Assembly (NCBI RefSeq): GCF_029892845.1
Contig: NZ_JARXVT010000002.1
Coordinates: 62,001 to 126,000, forward strand
Length of the DNA: 64,000 nucleotides
DNA from: Aurantimicrobium minutum
GTDB lineage: Bacteria; Actinomycetota; Actinomycetes; Actinomycetales; Microbacteriaceae
Reading direction: 5' to 3'
Below are positions 1 to 7,352 of this stretch, piece after piece. Numbering within the stretch: position 1 is the first letter of the stretch; each line of letters starts with the position of its first letter. Made by a program: the position numbers and the translations under genes. Below the pieces are notes generated by a model that made no database searches, was not told the origin of the DNA, and saw only the letters and a program-made list of their open reading frames with translations.

Positions 1-1
1 G

Positions 2-592
2 CAGCTCTATGGCCGTGATGGCATTGTCATGAATAGGCTCTGGGTTGCTGTGGCCAGACACTGGGACGACCAGGGGCTCAGCGCCTACGAGTGGTTACTG
101 CAGCGCAACACCTTGGTGGACATTGTGGAATACAAGAGAAACCTTGAACGCGAAAGCGAGGCCACTAAGGATCACTGGGGTGATTGCACCGAACATGAAC
201 GCAGAGAATGGACCGCAGCCACGCTGCGGTTCCCTCCCATGTTCTTGGGTGCAACCATCATGGCTCTGCATGACAACCATGCCAGGAAGACCGGCATCAC
301 CAACAGTAAGACCTGGATTGAGTTAGCCCTCGAGTTCAGAGCTTCAGGGTTCACCCCTGAAGAGTTTGTTGTTCTCAACACTCAGGTGAGGAAGTTCCAC
401 AAGAGGGGACAAGTGAACAGTCTCATCACCACAACTTGGGGCCTGAACAATATCCAGTTCGTACGGCTGGGTGCCCAGCAGTGGACGAACTGGCTAGAGC
501 GTTACCAGGCTGGTGAAGAGCCTCATGCCTTGGCTGAAGAGATCCTCGCACCTCACTGGATTGAGCAAGACCTCGGTGTTAATAATGAGTAG
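2..592 (+). CDS. hypothetical protein, 5' end outside the window
   Basis: The frame is open to the left edge, so the protein is cut at its N-terminus. An ATG at 29 is the first one visible, but the codons before it (L-Y-G-R-D-G-I-V) read like protein. No family is recognised. The last ~50 residues, rich in Trp and Gln (GLNN..FVRL..QQWTNW), recur in a truncated copy at 2345-2572. The 3' end overlaps the end of the convergent AbiEii gene by 14 bp. That overlap suggests the toxin-antitoxin module was joined close to this gene's end. Function unknown. Confidence 0.6.
   Translation, partial: QLYGRDGIVMNRLWVAVARHWDDQGLSAYEWLLQRNTLVDIVEYKRNLERESEATKDHWGDCTEHERREWTAATLRFPPMFLGATIMALHDNHARKTGITNSKTWIELALEFRASGFTPEEFVVLNTQVRKFHKRGQVNSLITTTWGLNNIQFVRLGAQQWTNWLERYQAGEEPHALAEEILAPHWIEQDLGVNNE
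431..522 (+). repeat. 92-bp imperfect direct repeat, copy 1
   Basis: This segment lies in the 3' part of the first gene. It matches 2420-2511 in the same orientation with about 7 mismatches in 92 positions by eye. The two copies bracket the AbiE module. Confidence 0.85.
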
Positions 593-1547
593 CGTCTAGC
601 CCTGAATCTATGTGGAGAACCCACAGGTTCAACTCCTCAATTGCGTCAGCCAGGCTGAGGTCAAATTCTGCAGAAGCAGCAGCATGCGAGTAATCCTGCG
701 CCCAGTGGTCGTGTGCTGTAACCACAGGCGGCCATTGACGCACGGGTAGCCCCGACAGTGCAGCTTCTGTAGAACGGGCTGTAAATACTGAAACTGCAGC
801 TTCGCGAAGCTCGTCGAGTGTCGGATGTCCTGTTACATCAACCAAGTCACGCAGAAGCAGTAAATCTATGACATCTCTGGGGCGGTCATTTATATAGCCT
901 GGGGGTTCGTGTGGATCGCTGACGGCATGCAGCTTTTGAGCGATCTGGTATTTCAGGGCTATTCCGACTAAAACTTCAGAATCTGGAAGACCAAAGCCGG
1001 AGAGGGGCGGGGCAATGACGTGTTCGTGCTCTTCCCCAATCCGAGCTTCATCAGGAGAGACTTCGAAAACAACTTTTCGCCAAGTCACACCCCGAATTTC
1101 CAAATAGATATTGAATCTCCGTGGATTGATAAGTTTTGTCGGCACATGAATTTCTTCTACTTCCCCACGACGCAAGGAAATGGGCCCCCATGGCAGTGCA
1201 AGTGCGCCTTCAAGCGCGACAAAGAACGCATCCAAGTCACCTCGGATGAGCCCATCGATGTCTTTGGTCGCTCGTGCTACCGAATTCAGTCGATGTTGCA
1301 GGAGCGTTCCCCCCTTGAGGAGGAAGAGATGACGCCCGTCACTATCTAACGCACGTTGAACCGCAGCAATTGCGACGGAAGATGCAATCAACCAGCCAAG
1401 TCTCCCGCCTTGTGCTTCGATACCGAGCTGACCTTGCGCGTGAGAGATCCAGGCATCTAAAACCTTTGCCGAAGCGGGTTGCTTATCTTTGGCTGGCAAT
1501 ACCTCCAGCATCTCGGCCACTCTTGAGGGGAGAACATCCTCACTCAT
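579..1547 (-). CDS. AbiEii/AbiGii-family nucleotidyltransferase toxin
   Basis: This 322-residue protein has the DNA polymerase beta-type nucleotidyltransferase signature of AbiEii toxins. A K-G-G-T-x-L motif lies near residues 78-83, and an acidic T-K-D-I-D motif at 94-98 should bind metal and nucleotide. The family forms the toxin half of type IV toxin-antitoxin and abortive-infection systems; related toxins transfer nucleotides to tRNA. The gene overlaps the upstream antitoxin gene by 8 bp, so the two are translationally coupled. The function is assigned from the motifs and the gene pair. The exact substrate is unknown. Confidence 0.88.
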   Translation of the reverse strand: MSEDVLPSRVAEMLEVLPAKDKQPASAKVLDAWISHAQGQLGIEAQGGRLGWLIASSVAIAAVQRALDSDGRHLFLLKGGTLLQHRLNSVARATKDIDGLIRGDLDAFFVALEGALALPWGPISLRRGEVEEIHVPTKLINPRRFNIYLEIRGVTWRKVVFEVSPDEARIGEEHEHVIAPPLSGFGLPDSEVLVGIALKYQIAQKLHAVSDPHEPPGYINDRPRDVIDLLLLRDLVDVTGHPTLDELREAAVSVFTARSTEAALSGLPVRQWPPVVTAHDHWAQDYSHAAASAEFDLSLADAIEELNLWVLHIDSGLDATHY

Positions 1548-2106
1548 GACGCGCCTCTAACTTGAGTTGCAATGCCTCTCGCTGGCCAGTGGTGAGATAG
1601 CCCTGCTTCTGGCCATTCTCTAGTGCTTGTCGCAAAAGGTAGGTCGGTGTACCGCCTTCGATGCACTGCTCTATTGCCTTCGAAGCTAGCACTATGGGGA
1701 CCTCCTCCCACCACCCCTTCTCGGCGGCATCAACATCTTCATAATGCACAACATAAGCTTCGCCCCCCGTGCGGCGAATCCTGCGTTGTGGAGATACCGT
1801 CAGGTGTATCACGTGAGGATTGATATCTGTCAGCCCATAAGCATCAAGAGCGGTTTCATGGGAAAGCACTGCTTCAGGTACTCCTGTCCACAGAACAGCA
1901 AGTATTTTCTGACCATGTTCACTAACGGGATACTTTGGAAAGCGATACACGCCATGTGCCTGGCGAACTAGTGTCCCCCGGTGCACGAGCATTTGCAGTC
2001 CCGGCGTGGAGATTCCCGCCTCAACCGCTTGCTGAGCAGTCACAAACCCGTGCTGCAACTCTGCAATGTTCCACAGCACATCCCGTGCTAACTGCTTCGA
2101 TTTCAT
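1540..2106 (-). CDS. AbiEi-family antitoxin and autoregulator
   Basis: A 188-residue protein with an N-terminal winged-helix region (about residues 8-55: Q-H-G-F-V-T followed by a basic A-x-G-V-Y-R-F wing) and a C-terminal domain typical of AbiEi antitoxins. The frame is open to 2199, but I place the start at the ATG at 2106. Homology-like sequence begins there, and a promoter with an operator palindrome sits directly upstream. AbiEi proteins neutralise AbiEii and repress their own operon by binding inverted repeats. The toxin gene follows with an 8-bp overlap. Confidence 0.85.
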   Translation of the reverse strand: MKSKQLARDVLWNIAELQHGFVTAQQAVEAGISTPGLQMLVHRGTLVRQAHGVYRFPKYPVSEHGQKILAVLWTGVPEAVLSHETALDAYGLTDINPHVIHLTVSPQRRIRRTGGEAYVVHYEDVDAAEKGWWEEVPIVLASKAIEQCIEGGTPTYLLRQALENGQKQGYLTTGQREALQLKLEARHE

Positions 2107-2142
2107 GTCAATAGTATAACGGAAACGTAATACTATTGACAG
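2107..2142 (-). promoter_or_regulatory. AbiE promoter covered by a perfect palindrome
   Basis: Perfect 11-bp inverted repeat: GTCAATAGTAT at 2107-2117 and ATACTATTGAC at 2130-2140, with a 12-bp spacer. On the minus strand a -10 element TATACT (2118-2113) lies 18 bp from a -35-like CTGTCA (2142-2137). The -10 ends 6 nt before the ATG at 2106, so the mRNA is probably leaderless. A repressor on the palindrome would block both promoter boxes, as expected for AbiEi autoregulation. Confidence 0.7.
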
Positions 2143-2344
2143 TCCAACAGCCATCGAGATGAATACCTCCACGCTCGTGAGGCTGTGCGAGGAAGCCATC
2201 TTGAAGGAAATCTACAGAGGATTGTTCGAGACAAGATTCGACTATCGTCATCACCTGAGACTAGAGACCGAAACTATTCCTCACGCACGAGTTGAGCACC
2301 GATGTGGATAACAACTCTGACCGCATCATTGGGGAGGGTTATGG

Positions 2345-2572
2345 GTGGCTGGTGCTTTCCGAGAAACAGGACGTAGCTTTCATCTCGTGCCTGAGATGAA
2401 CAACACAGCTCCTAGAGCGACAACCTGGGGCCTGAACAATGTCCAGTTCGTCCGGCTGGATGCCCAGCAGTGGACGAACTGGTTAGAGCGTTACAGGGCT
2501 GGTGAAGAGCCAGAGCTGCTGACCAAAGAGCTCTTGGAACCGCACTGGGTGACCCCAGATCTGAACCCCTAG
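2345..2572 (+). pseudogene. truncated copy of the first gene's 3' end
   Basis: The C-terminal ~50 residues (T-W-G-L-N-N-V-Q-F-V-R-L...Q-Q-W-T-N-W) are nearly the same as the end of the gene at 2-592. The preceding ~25 residues have no counterpart there. A GTG at 2345 could start a 75-residue peptide but has no clear ribosome-binding site. It looks like a leftover 3' fragment of a paralogue, or of the same gene after a duplication associated with acquisition of the AbiE module. Confidence 0.65.
2420..2511 (+). repeat. 92-bp imperfect direct repeat, copy 2
   Basis: Matches 431-522 in direct orientation with about 7 mismatches. Most differences are silent or conservative in the shared reading frame. 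Confidence 0.85.
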
Positions 2573-2624
2573 ACAGTGAGAAAGTACTGTGGGCGGGATG
2601 TTCCCCGCCCACAGTACTCCACAG

Positions 2625-2900
2625 TTATGCCGCACGAAGCGGAATGTGTTCCAGTTCATTGAGAACATCTGCCAGCTCATCTTCAGGCCACGAGAACTCA
2701 TGGATAACGAGATGACGAATATCTTCAGAAACCGAGGCATTGGCCTGGTGAGCTGCGGATATGCCGCAAGAGACTGCCAGCCGCGGATAGCCGAACTCGA
2801 GTGTCTCTCTGGCAAGAGTGAGATCACTCTCGGGCACAGTTTCACTCAGCAGGGTTAAGATTCCCCGAGCTGCGGTCATAGGGTCGGTCATGACAGTCAT
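2625..2900 (-). CDS. putative immunity/antitoxin protein for the EndoU nuclease
   Basis: A 91-residue acidic, mostly helical protein of no recognised family. The ATG at 2900 follows the EndoU stop codon by one base (TAA-A-ATG) and has a GGAAG element 5-6 nt upstream, so the two genes are translationally coupled. A second ATG at 2891 is possible. A small acidic protein directly behind a toxin domain is the usual place for an immunity protein or antitoxin. That role is inferred from position only. Confidence 0.55.
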   Translation of the reverse strand: MTVMTDPMTAARGILTLLSETVPESDLTLARETLEFGYPRLAVSCGISAAHQANASVSEDIRHLVIHEFSWPEDELADVLNELEHIPLRAA

Positions 2901-2901
2901 T

Positions 2902-3291
2902 TTATCTTCCGTTCCTGGGATTGTGGAGGGGCAGTGGGTGTTGAACACCCATGATGTTTTGAATAACTCCGGGACCACCTGTTGGGTATGCCGCGAAAGG
3001 CATCAGTGCCGATTGGCGAGAAATCAAAACAACCTGAATATTGACTCCAGCAACGATCCGACTCAACACCACTTTGTACCCCACAATCTCCACATATTGA
3101 GGAGATGCCAACACACTTTCCAGTGCGTGACGTATGTGCTCTTCATCCCACTCGGGTGGGAATTCAGTCTTGTTTTCTCGGCGCAGCCCTGAAAGATGAC
3201 CACCCTTCTCAGCATTACCCTCCTCACCTGTGAGGACGTGAGCAAGGAATTCCTCAAAGATACGCACGTGAGAAAAATTGAGGAAGGTCAT
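2902..3291 (-). CDS. EndoU-like nuclease, probable toxin
   Basis: This ~129-residue protein fits the bacterial EndoU nuclease domain (the PF14436 type). Numbered from the ATG at 3291, it has H18 in an A-H-V-L-T-G motif, G-G-H at 30-32, K41, F-P-P-E-W at 44-48, a V-A-G-V-x-I-Q-V-V strand near 80-88 and a terminal A-Y-P at 101-103. In the family the two His and one Lys form the RNase active site. There is no secretion signal or delivery domain, so it is a stand-alone toxin module with its partner gene coupled downstream. A GTG at 3318 is an alternative start. Neither start has a clear ribosome-binding site. Confidence 0.7.
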   Translation of the reverse strand: MTFLNFSHVRIFEEFLAHVLTGEEGNAEKGGHLSGLRRENKTEFPPEWDEEHIRHALESVLASPQYVEIVGYKVVLSRIVAGVNIQVVLISRQSALMPFAAYPTGGPGVIQNIMGVQHPLPLHNPRNGR

Positions 3292-3379
3292 CACGAGAGT
3301 GTGCCGAGGGGATGCCACAGAACAGGCATGACAGAACCTCAGTGTGGATAAGCAATGGCTAAACCTGCTTGGGGAGGAA

Positions 3380-3757
3380 ATGTCAGTGGGTCATGCGAGT
3401 CTGGAATTACCGGAGGGTAAGGAGGCATCAATGCCTGCACTGGGAACGTCGCTAGTCGTGAGAGACGTCAACGACAAAAATCTCTTCTCGAGAGAGCTGT
3501 GGTGGTGGAACCCACGGCCTCTAACCGGGAACCCACTTTTTACTCGAGTAGATGAACCCAGTTACACCGACTGGATTGCCAAGCTCACTCTGAAGCAATT
3601 CGTTGATCTCAACCGAGAACAGATCCAGAGCTACGGTTTGGAGCTCTGGAGATTCAAAGAAGACATCGAAGCAATAACTGCACAAATACGAAGTGGCGTG
3701 TGGGATGACGCAGCCATCACCGTGACCCTCTACGAATGGGAATCGGGTTACGCATAA
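3380..3757 (+). CDS. hypothetical protein
   Basis: About 125 residues, not recognised. It contains a W-W-W-N-P segment and an amphipathic C-terminal half. The start is uncertain. The ATG at 3380 lies just behind GGGGAGGAA, and a GTG two codons further gives better spacing. A GTG at 3344 extends the frame. It is followed after 27 bp by another orphan gene with a strong ribosome-binding site, so the two may be co-transcribed. Confidence 0.5.
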   Translation: MSVGHASLELPEGKEASMPALGTSLVVRDVNDKNLFSRELWWWNPRPLTGNPLFTRVDEPSYTDWIAKLTLKQFVDLNREQIQSYGLELWRFKEDIEAITAQIRSGVWDDAAITVTLYEWESGYA

Positions 3758-3784
3758 CTATTCATCCCATGAAGGAGGGGAACA

Positions 3785-4093
3785 ATGACTGTTTGGTCAG
3801 ATGAAGAACTGTATGGATTGAAAGACTTCACTTTTGGAGTCAGCACCGGCTGGAGAATCGCTCCTCATAAGACGCTCCTGCGCCGTTTTGAATCACCCTC
3901 GATCATTGCGGAAGCCGTAGCTTTTCCACCTGTACACACAGGTCGTGGAGCACGGACCGAGATTCTCTTTGAGGCAGACCAGATTCTTCCTGAGATGCTG
4001 GCAGCCCAGGACATGATGGAAGAATTGGGCTGGCCTAGCCGCAAGAAAGACAAAGCCAGCTATGTCATCTGGGACAAGGCCCGCAGCGCTTAA
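3785..4093 (+). CDS. hypothetical protein, possibly the front part of a broken gene
   Basis: 102 residues, not recognised. The ribosome-binding site is excellent (GAAGGAGGGGAACA before the ATG). The TAA at 4091-4093 is followed in the same frame by 78 further open codons (4094-4330). The protein ends abruptly after W-D-K-A-R-S-A. It may be a complete small protein or the N-terminal part of a ~180-residue protein cut by a nonsense codon. Confidence 0.5.
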   Translation: MTVWSDEELYGLKDFTFGVSTGWRIAPHKTLLRRFESPSIIAEAVAFPPVHTGRGARTEILFEADQILPEMLAAQDMMEELGWPSRKKDKASYVIWDKARSA

Positions 4094-4330
4094 GCCAAGA
4101 TCTTCAAAGGCTTGGTCAAGCAACTGCAAGAAGAAAGCCCCGAGTTCGAGACTGTTCTGGACGGCATGGGTGGTTGGCTACAAGCTCGAGGGCTTACAGA
4201 TCCACAACTGTGGCGAGAGCCACTTGTGATACCTATTGAGGTGATGAACAAAGTTCACCCTATGTGGGTCAGGAGCATCAAAATCCACAAACGCCCTGGG
4301 GAACTCGACCAAGGGAATATTGCAGGTTAA
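4094..4330 (+). pseudogene. in-frame continuation of the preceding gene beyond a stop codon
   Basis: Directly after the TAA at 4091-4093 the same frame stays open to 4330 and reads like soluble protein (A-K-I-F-K-G-L-V-K-Q-L-Q...). The only early start candidate is a TTG at 4112 with AAAGG too close to it, so independent translation is unlikely. I favour a C-terminal part stranded by a point mutation. A separate weakly translated gene remains possible. Confidence 0.4.
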
Positions 4331-4336
4331 GTAAGA

Positions 4337-4380
4337 AAGAACTTGTCCGCAACAGATGTTTCTGTCACGGACAAGTTCTT
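4337..4380. terminator. bidirectional hairpin between convergent genes
   Basis: A perfect 13-bp stem (AAGAACTTGTCCG at 4337-4349 with its complement at 4368-4380) encloses a loop with its own ACAGA/TCTGT mini-stem. It sits between the + strand orphan genes and the - strand lipoprotein gene. There is no long T-run, so it may be a weak or factor-assisted terminator. Confidence 0.6.
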
Positions 4381-4400
4381 AGCTAGATGCCGAAGACTCG

Positions 4401-5150
4401 TTATTTCTGAGTTTGGATAGAGATAGGGATTTCGTTGTAGTCGGCGTCATAGAATTTCAATTCCAGCGCACCACCAAATGATGCCCCAATGAAGTTATAA
4501 GCAACATTGCCGACTCGTCCTGCTGCTAGTTCTCCAGGGCCGTCCGTGAAGGAAACAGAAACCTGGCGGCCATTTGTTCCTAGGTAAGTTGCATCCCAAG
4601 GAAGCGAGAGATCACCAGCTGTAGAAGTAATTTCAACAACAATGACGAGGTCCCCTGCAATGGTGATGTACGAAGAGATGTAGCGTGCTGTACCAATTTC
4701 ACCAATTGGAGTGAGCTCCCCGCTACCTAGAGCGAGACGGCCGTTGAGAGATTTTCCACCTGCACTAAAGTCAGATAGCTTTCCGTCTTTGAAAATAAGA
4801 TCCGTATATGTGGCGCAAAAATCGTCTTTCTTAACCTCAGGCTCGTCGTAACCCTCCACGCACAGCAAGACTTTGTCCTGCTCAAAGACAGTGACAGTTT
4901 TTGTCTGATCAAGCGAGCCGCCATCTAATTGTGCTTGTTTATGGGCGCTTTGTTCAATCACATAAGCATCTGCATTGGAACCTTGAGCAGCGAACTCTTG
5001 AGCAGCAAGAACAGCTGCTGGGTCATTTTCATTGATAGCTGAGAAGTATCCTTCTACAACTTCTTTGGGATAAGAAGGTCCCGTCGAACAGGCAGACAAC
5101 CCTGTAACCAGTCCGAGAATTGCAAATAGCGCGACAAATCGCTTAGTCAT
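4401..5150 (-). CDS. hypothetical lipoprotein
   Basis: 249 residues with a clear lipoprotein signal peptide: M-T-K-R, a hydrophobic stretch and the lipobox L-S-A-C with Cys21. The mature part begins with a region like small NTF2-fold/DUF4878-type domains (E-V-V-E-G-Y-F-S-A-I-N-E-N-D), then a beta-rich C-terminal half. It is probably anchored on the outer face of the membrane. The ATG has a GGGGGAAA ribosome-binding site. Function unknown. Confidence 0.75.
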   Translation of the reverse strand: MTKRFVALFAILGLVTGLSACSTGPSYPKEVVEGYFSAINENDPAAVLAAQEFAAQGSNADAYVIEQSAHKQAQLDGGSLDQTKTVTVFEQDKVLLCVEGYDEPEVKKDDFCATYTDLIFKDGKLSDFSAGGKSLNGRLALGSGELTPIGEIGTARYISSYITIAGDLVIVVEITSTAGDLSLPWDATYLGTNGRQVSVSFTDGPGELAAGRVGNVAYNFIGASFGGALELKFYDADYNEIPISIQTQK

Positions 5151-5279
5151 AATATTTCCCCCATTTGTTTGACTAATACAAGACTACCCCCGCGCAATAA
5201 GGCTTGAAGAATCAAGAGAAACATTGAAACCCACAAGTAAAACTTTGTTGGGGTAGTTTCTATGCAAGGGGGGATTTAC

Positions 5280-7025
5280 TTGGTCACCATGATTCCACCT
5301 GGCGCGAAGCCAGGAACTAATAGGTCAGAGCGTGAAGTTTTCACAGCATTTGAGGGCATTCCCGACCGCCCTGATTGGATTGTGATTCATTCCCTCCAGT
5401 TGGCCCATAACTTGTTCTCCTTAGAAGGTGAAGCAGACTTCATTGTCTTCGTCCCGGGTAAAGGCATCGTGGCTATCGAGACTAAGAGCCCCAAGTATGT
5501 CGAATACACCGATGGCAATTGGTACCTAGATAAACTCCCCAACCCCACCAAGGATCCCCTCCAACAGGTTTCTCGAGCACGGTCCAACATCAGAGGTTTC
5601 CTCAAGCAGCACGATGAGAACATCAACGACATCCCCTTTGCCCGCATGCTGTGGTTCACATCCATCGCCCGCCACCAGTTCGTCAACAACTCTGTGGGAG
5701 ACATGCAGTTCTTTGAGTGGGAGCTCGGGCTCTCAGAAGACAAAGACAAGCCAGTTCAAGCCATAGAAAAGCTCTTAGAAAACCACATCAGTTTCTTCGC
5801 AGACAACGGCGAGGTCAATTACGACCCCGCAGCGTTCACGGCAGAACGTGCTGAAGCCATGGCTTCAGCACTACTGTCTAACTTTCGCGGTTATGAAAGC
5901 GCCGAAGAGCTAGCTAAGACCCGCTACAAAGTCGAGCAGAAGATGCTCGATGAGCAGCTGGCCATCATGGAACTCGTCGAATACAACAACCACATCTACT
6001 TTGATGGCGGGGCAGGCACAGGAAAGAGCTTCCTTCTCGCAGAGGCGGCCAGGAAATATGCCAAGCAAGGCAAGCGAACCCTCGTAACCTGCTGGAACTA
6101 CATGATGGCGGAAGAACTCGCTCTGACCCTCAACCGGCCCAACATCACCGTGAAGGACCTAAACACCCTCATGTTGGAGATGTGTGGGCTAGATACCAAC
6201 CCCGAAGGTGCTGACACGGATTGGTTTGAAGTGGAGCTCCCCCAGAAAGCACTTGAGGCACTGGAGAAGAATCCTGCACTAGGTGGCTATGAAGCGCTTT
6301 GCGTGGATGAGTTCCAAGACATAGCTGCCAACCTCAAACTCATTGAGTTAGTTCTTGCTTTGTGCAATGTGAAGAAGTTGGCAGACACCTCTATCGTCTG
6401 GGCTGGTGACCGCAATCAACAGATCATGCGCGAAGGTCAACAGACGATTGACCCTGCCACCCGCATGAAGCTCATCATGCCGGATACGGTTCATGTGAGA
6501 CTTCGCACCAACTGCAGAACAGTCCCCGAACTTGCCAAGATGATTCCTCGAATCATCAACATCGACACCGACATTGCCCGCCACCGAATCCCAGAAGGAT
6601 TCGAAGGCGGCCTGAACATTGTCACCAGCTCAGATGACAAACAAACTCAACACCTGGCAACGACAATCAGAAAACTCCTTGAGCGTTACAACACCAGGGA
6701 CATCGTGATTCTGAGCCCATTCGGAGAGACGAACTCCACCGTCGGCCAACTGCTTGAGCGTGGGGCTAGTAATGCCGACGAGCGCACACTCCTGTCACAG
6801 CTCGATATCGAGGGCACTGAAGGAAAAATTCGCTGGCGCTCGATTGCCAAGTTCAAGGGCTTGGAGTCACCTGTAGTTGTCATTACAGATGTGAATGAAA
6901 AAGCGAAAGTATTTGCCTCAAGCCTTCACAAACAACTCGATGAGTTGCTTTATGTGGGGATTACGAGAGCTAAGTATGAGTGCGTACTAATTGGAAATTC
7001 TGTAGACCCAGCCCGCTTGGATTAA
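5280..7025 (+). CDS. NERD-domain nuclease / SF1 helicase fusion
   Basis: About 581 residues. The N-terminal ~130 carry a NERD (nuclease-related) domain with an E-A-D-F-I-V...I-E-T-K pattern that matches the acidic and Lys active-site positions. The rest is a UvrD/Rep-type superfamily 1 helicase: Walker A G-G-A-G-T-G-K-S near 243-250, Walker B V-D-E-F-Q-D, a G-L-E-S-P-V-V-V-I motif and Y-V-G-I-T-R-A-K at the C-terminus. I choose a TTG start at 5280 because GGGGGG lies 6 nt upstream, the same layout as neighbouring genes. An ATG at 5262 is in frame but has no ribosome-binding site. A DNA repair or defence role is inferred. A histone-deacetylase-like gene lies downstream. Confidence 0.82.
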   Translation: MVTMIPPGAKPGTNRSEREVFTAFEGIPDRPDWIVIHSLQLAHNLFSLEGEADFIVFVPGKGIVAIETKSPKYVEYTDGNWYLDKLPNPTKDPLQQVSRARSNIRGFLKQHDENINDIPFARMLWFTSIARHQFVNNSVGDMQFFEWELGLSEDKDKPVQAIEKLLENHISFFADNGEVNYDPAAFTAERAEAMASALLSNFRGYESAEELAKTRYKVEQKMLDEQLAIMELVEYNNHIYFDGGAGTGKSFLLAEAARKYAKQGKRTLVTCWNYMMAEELALTLNRPNITVKDLNTLMLEMCGLDTNPEGADTDWFEVELPQKALEALEKNPALGGYEALCVDEFQDIAANLKLIELVLALCNVKKLADTSIVWAGDRNQQIMREGQQTIDPATRMKLIMPDTVHVRLRTNCRTVPELAKMIPRIINIDTDIARHRIPEGFEGGLNIVTSSDDKQTQHLATTIRKLLERYNTRDIVILSPFGETNSTVGQLLERGASNADERTLLSQLDIEGTEGKIRWRSIAKFKGLESPVVVITDVNEKAKVFASSLHKQLDELLYVGITRAKYECVLIGNSVDPARLD

Positions 7026-7094
7026 TACTGCTCGACCCACAATGTCAGTGGGTATCCGTATCCTCCTTCTTGTAGCAATTCCTGAGGGGGAAAC

Positions 7095-7235
7095 ATGGCC
7101 GGAGCACTACCCGAGATCGATCTCAAACGACTATCAGAGCCAATTGGCAACGTTGAGACCTCGCCAATCATCCTTAACTCTTCACACGGCATTCGCGTCA
7201 TCTCTGGTGCCCAGAACAAAGGCACGCTCCGTTAA
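7095..7235 (+). CDS. small hypothetical protein (46 aa)
   Basis: ATG at 7095 preceded by GAGGGGGAAAC, the strongest ribosome-binding signature in this neighbourhood. It encodes 46 residues with no recognised domain. It lies between the NERD helicase and the deacetylase-like gene in the same direction. Support comes from the ribosome-binding site and gene order only. Confidence 0.45.
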   Translation: MAGALPEIDLKRLSEPIGNVETSPIILNSSHGIRVISGAQNKGTLR

Positions 7236-7244
7236 CCGGTAATC

Positions 7245-7352
7245 ATGCCCGGTTACGACGTGATGAACGGGCTGGCTTCAGCCGGCCCCATCACCTTCAC
7301 ATTAGGAGTTGGACTCCTCTACCTGATTGGCACATGGATCAATCGGGAATAA
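7245..7352 (+). CDS. possible small membrane peptide (35 aa)
   Basis: ATG at 7245, nine bases after the preceding small gene stops. It encodes 35 residues, the second half a single hydrophobic helix (I-T-F-T-L-G-V-G-L-L-Y-L-I-G) ending in W-I-N-R-E. Its 3' end overlaps the first codons of the deacetylase-like gene by 19 bp. No clear ribosome-binding site. Tentative. Confidence 0.3.
   Translation: MPGYDVMNGLASAGPITFTLGVGLLYLIGTWINRE

Noticed and set aside
7042-7242. 66-aa frame between the NERD helicase and the deacetylase-like gene
   Set aside because: It overlaps the 46-aa ORF at 7095, which has a much better ribosome-binding site, and has none itself.
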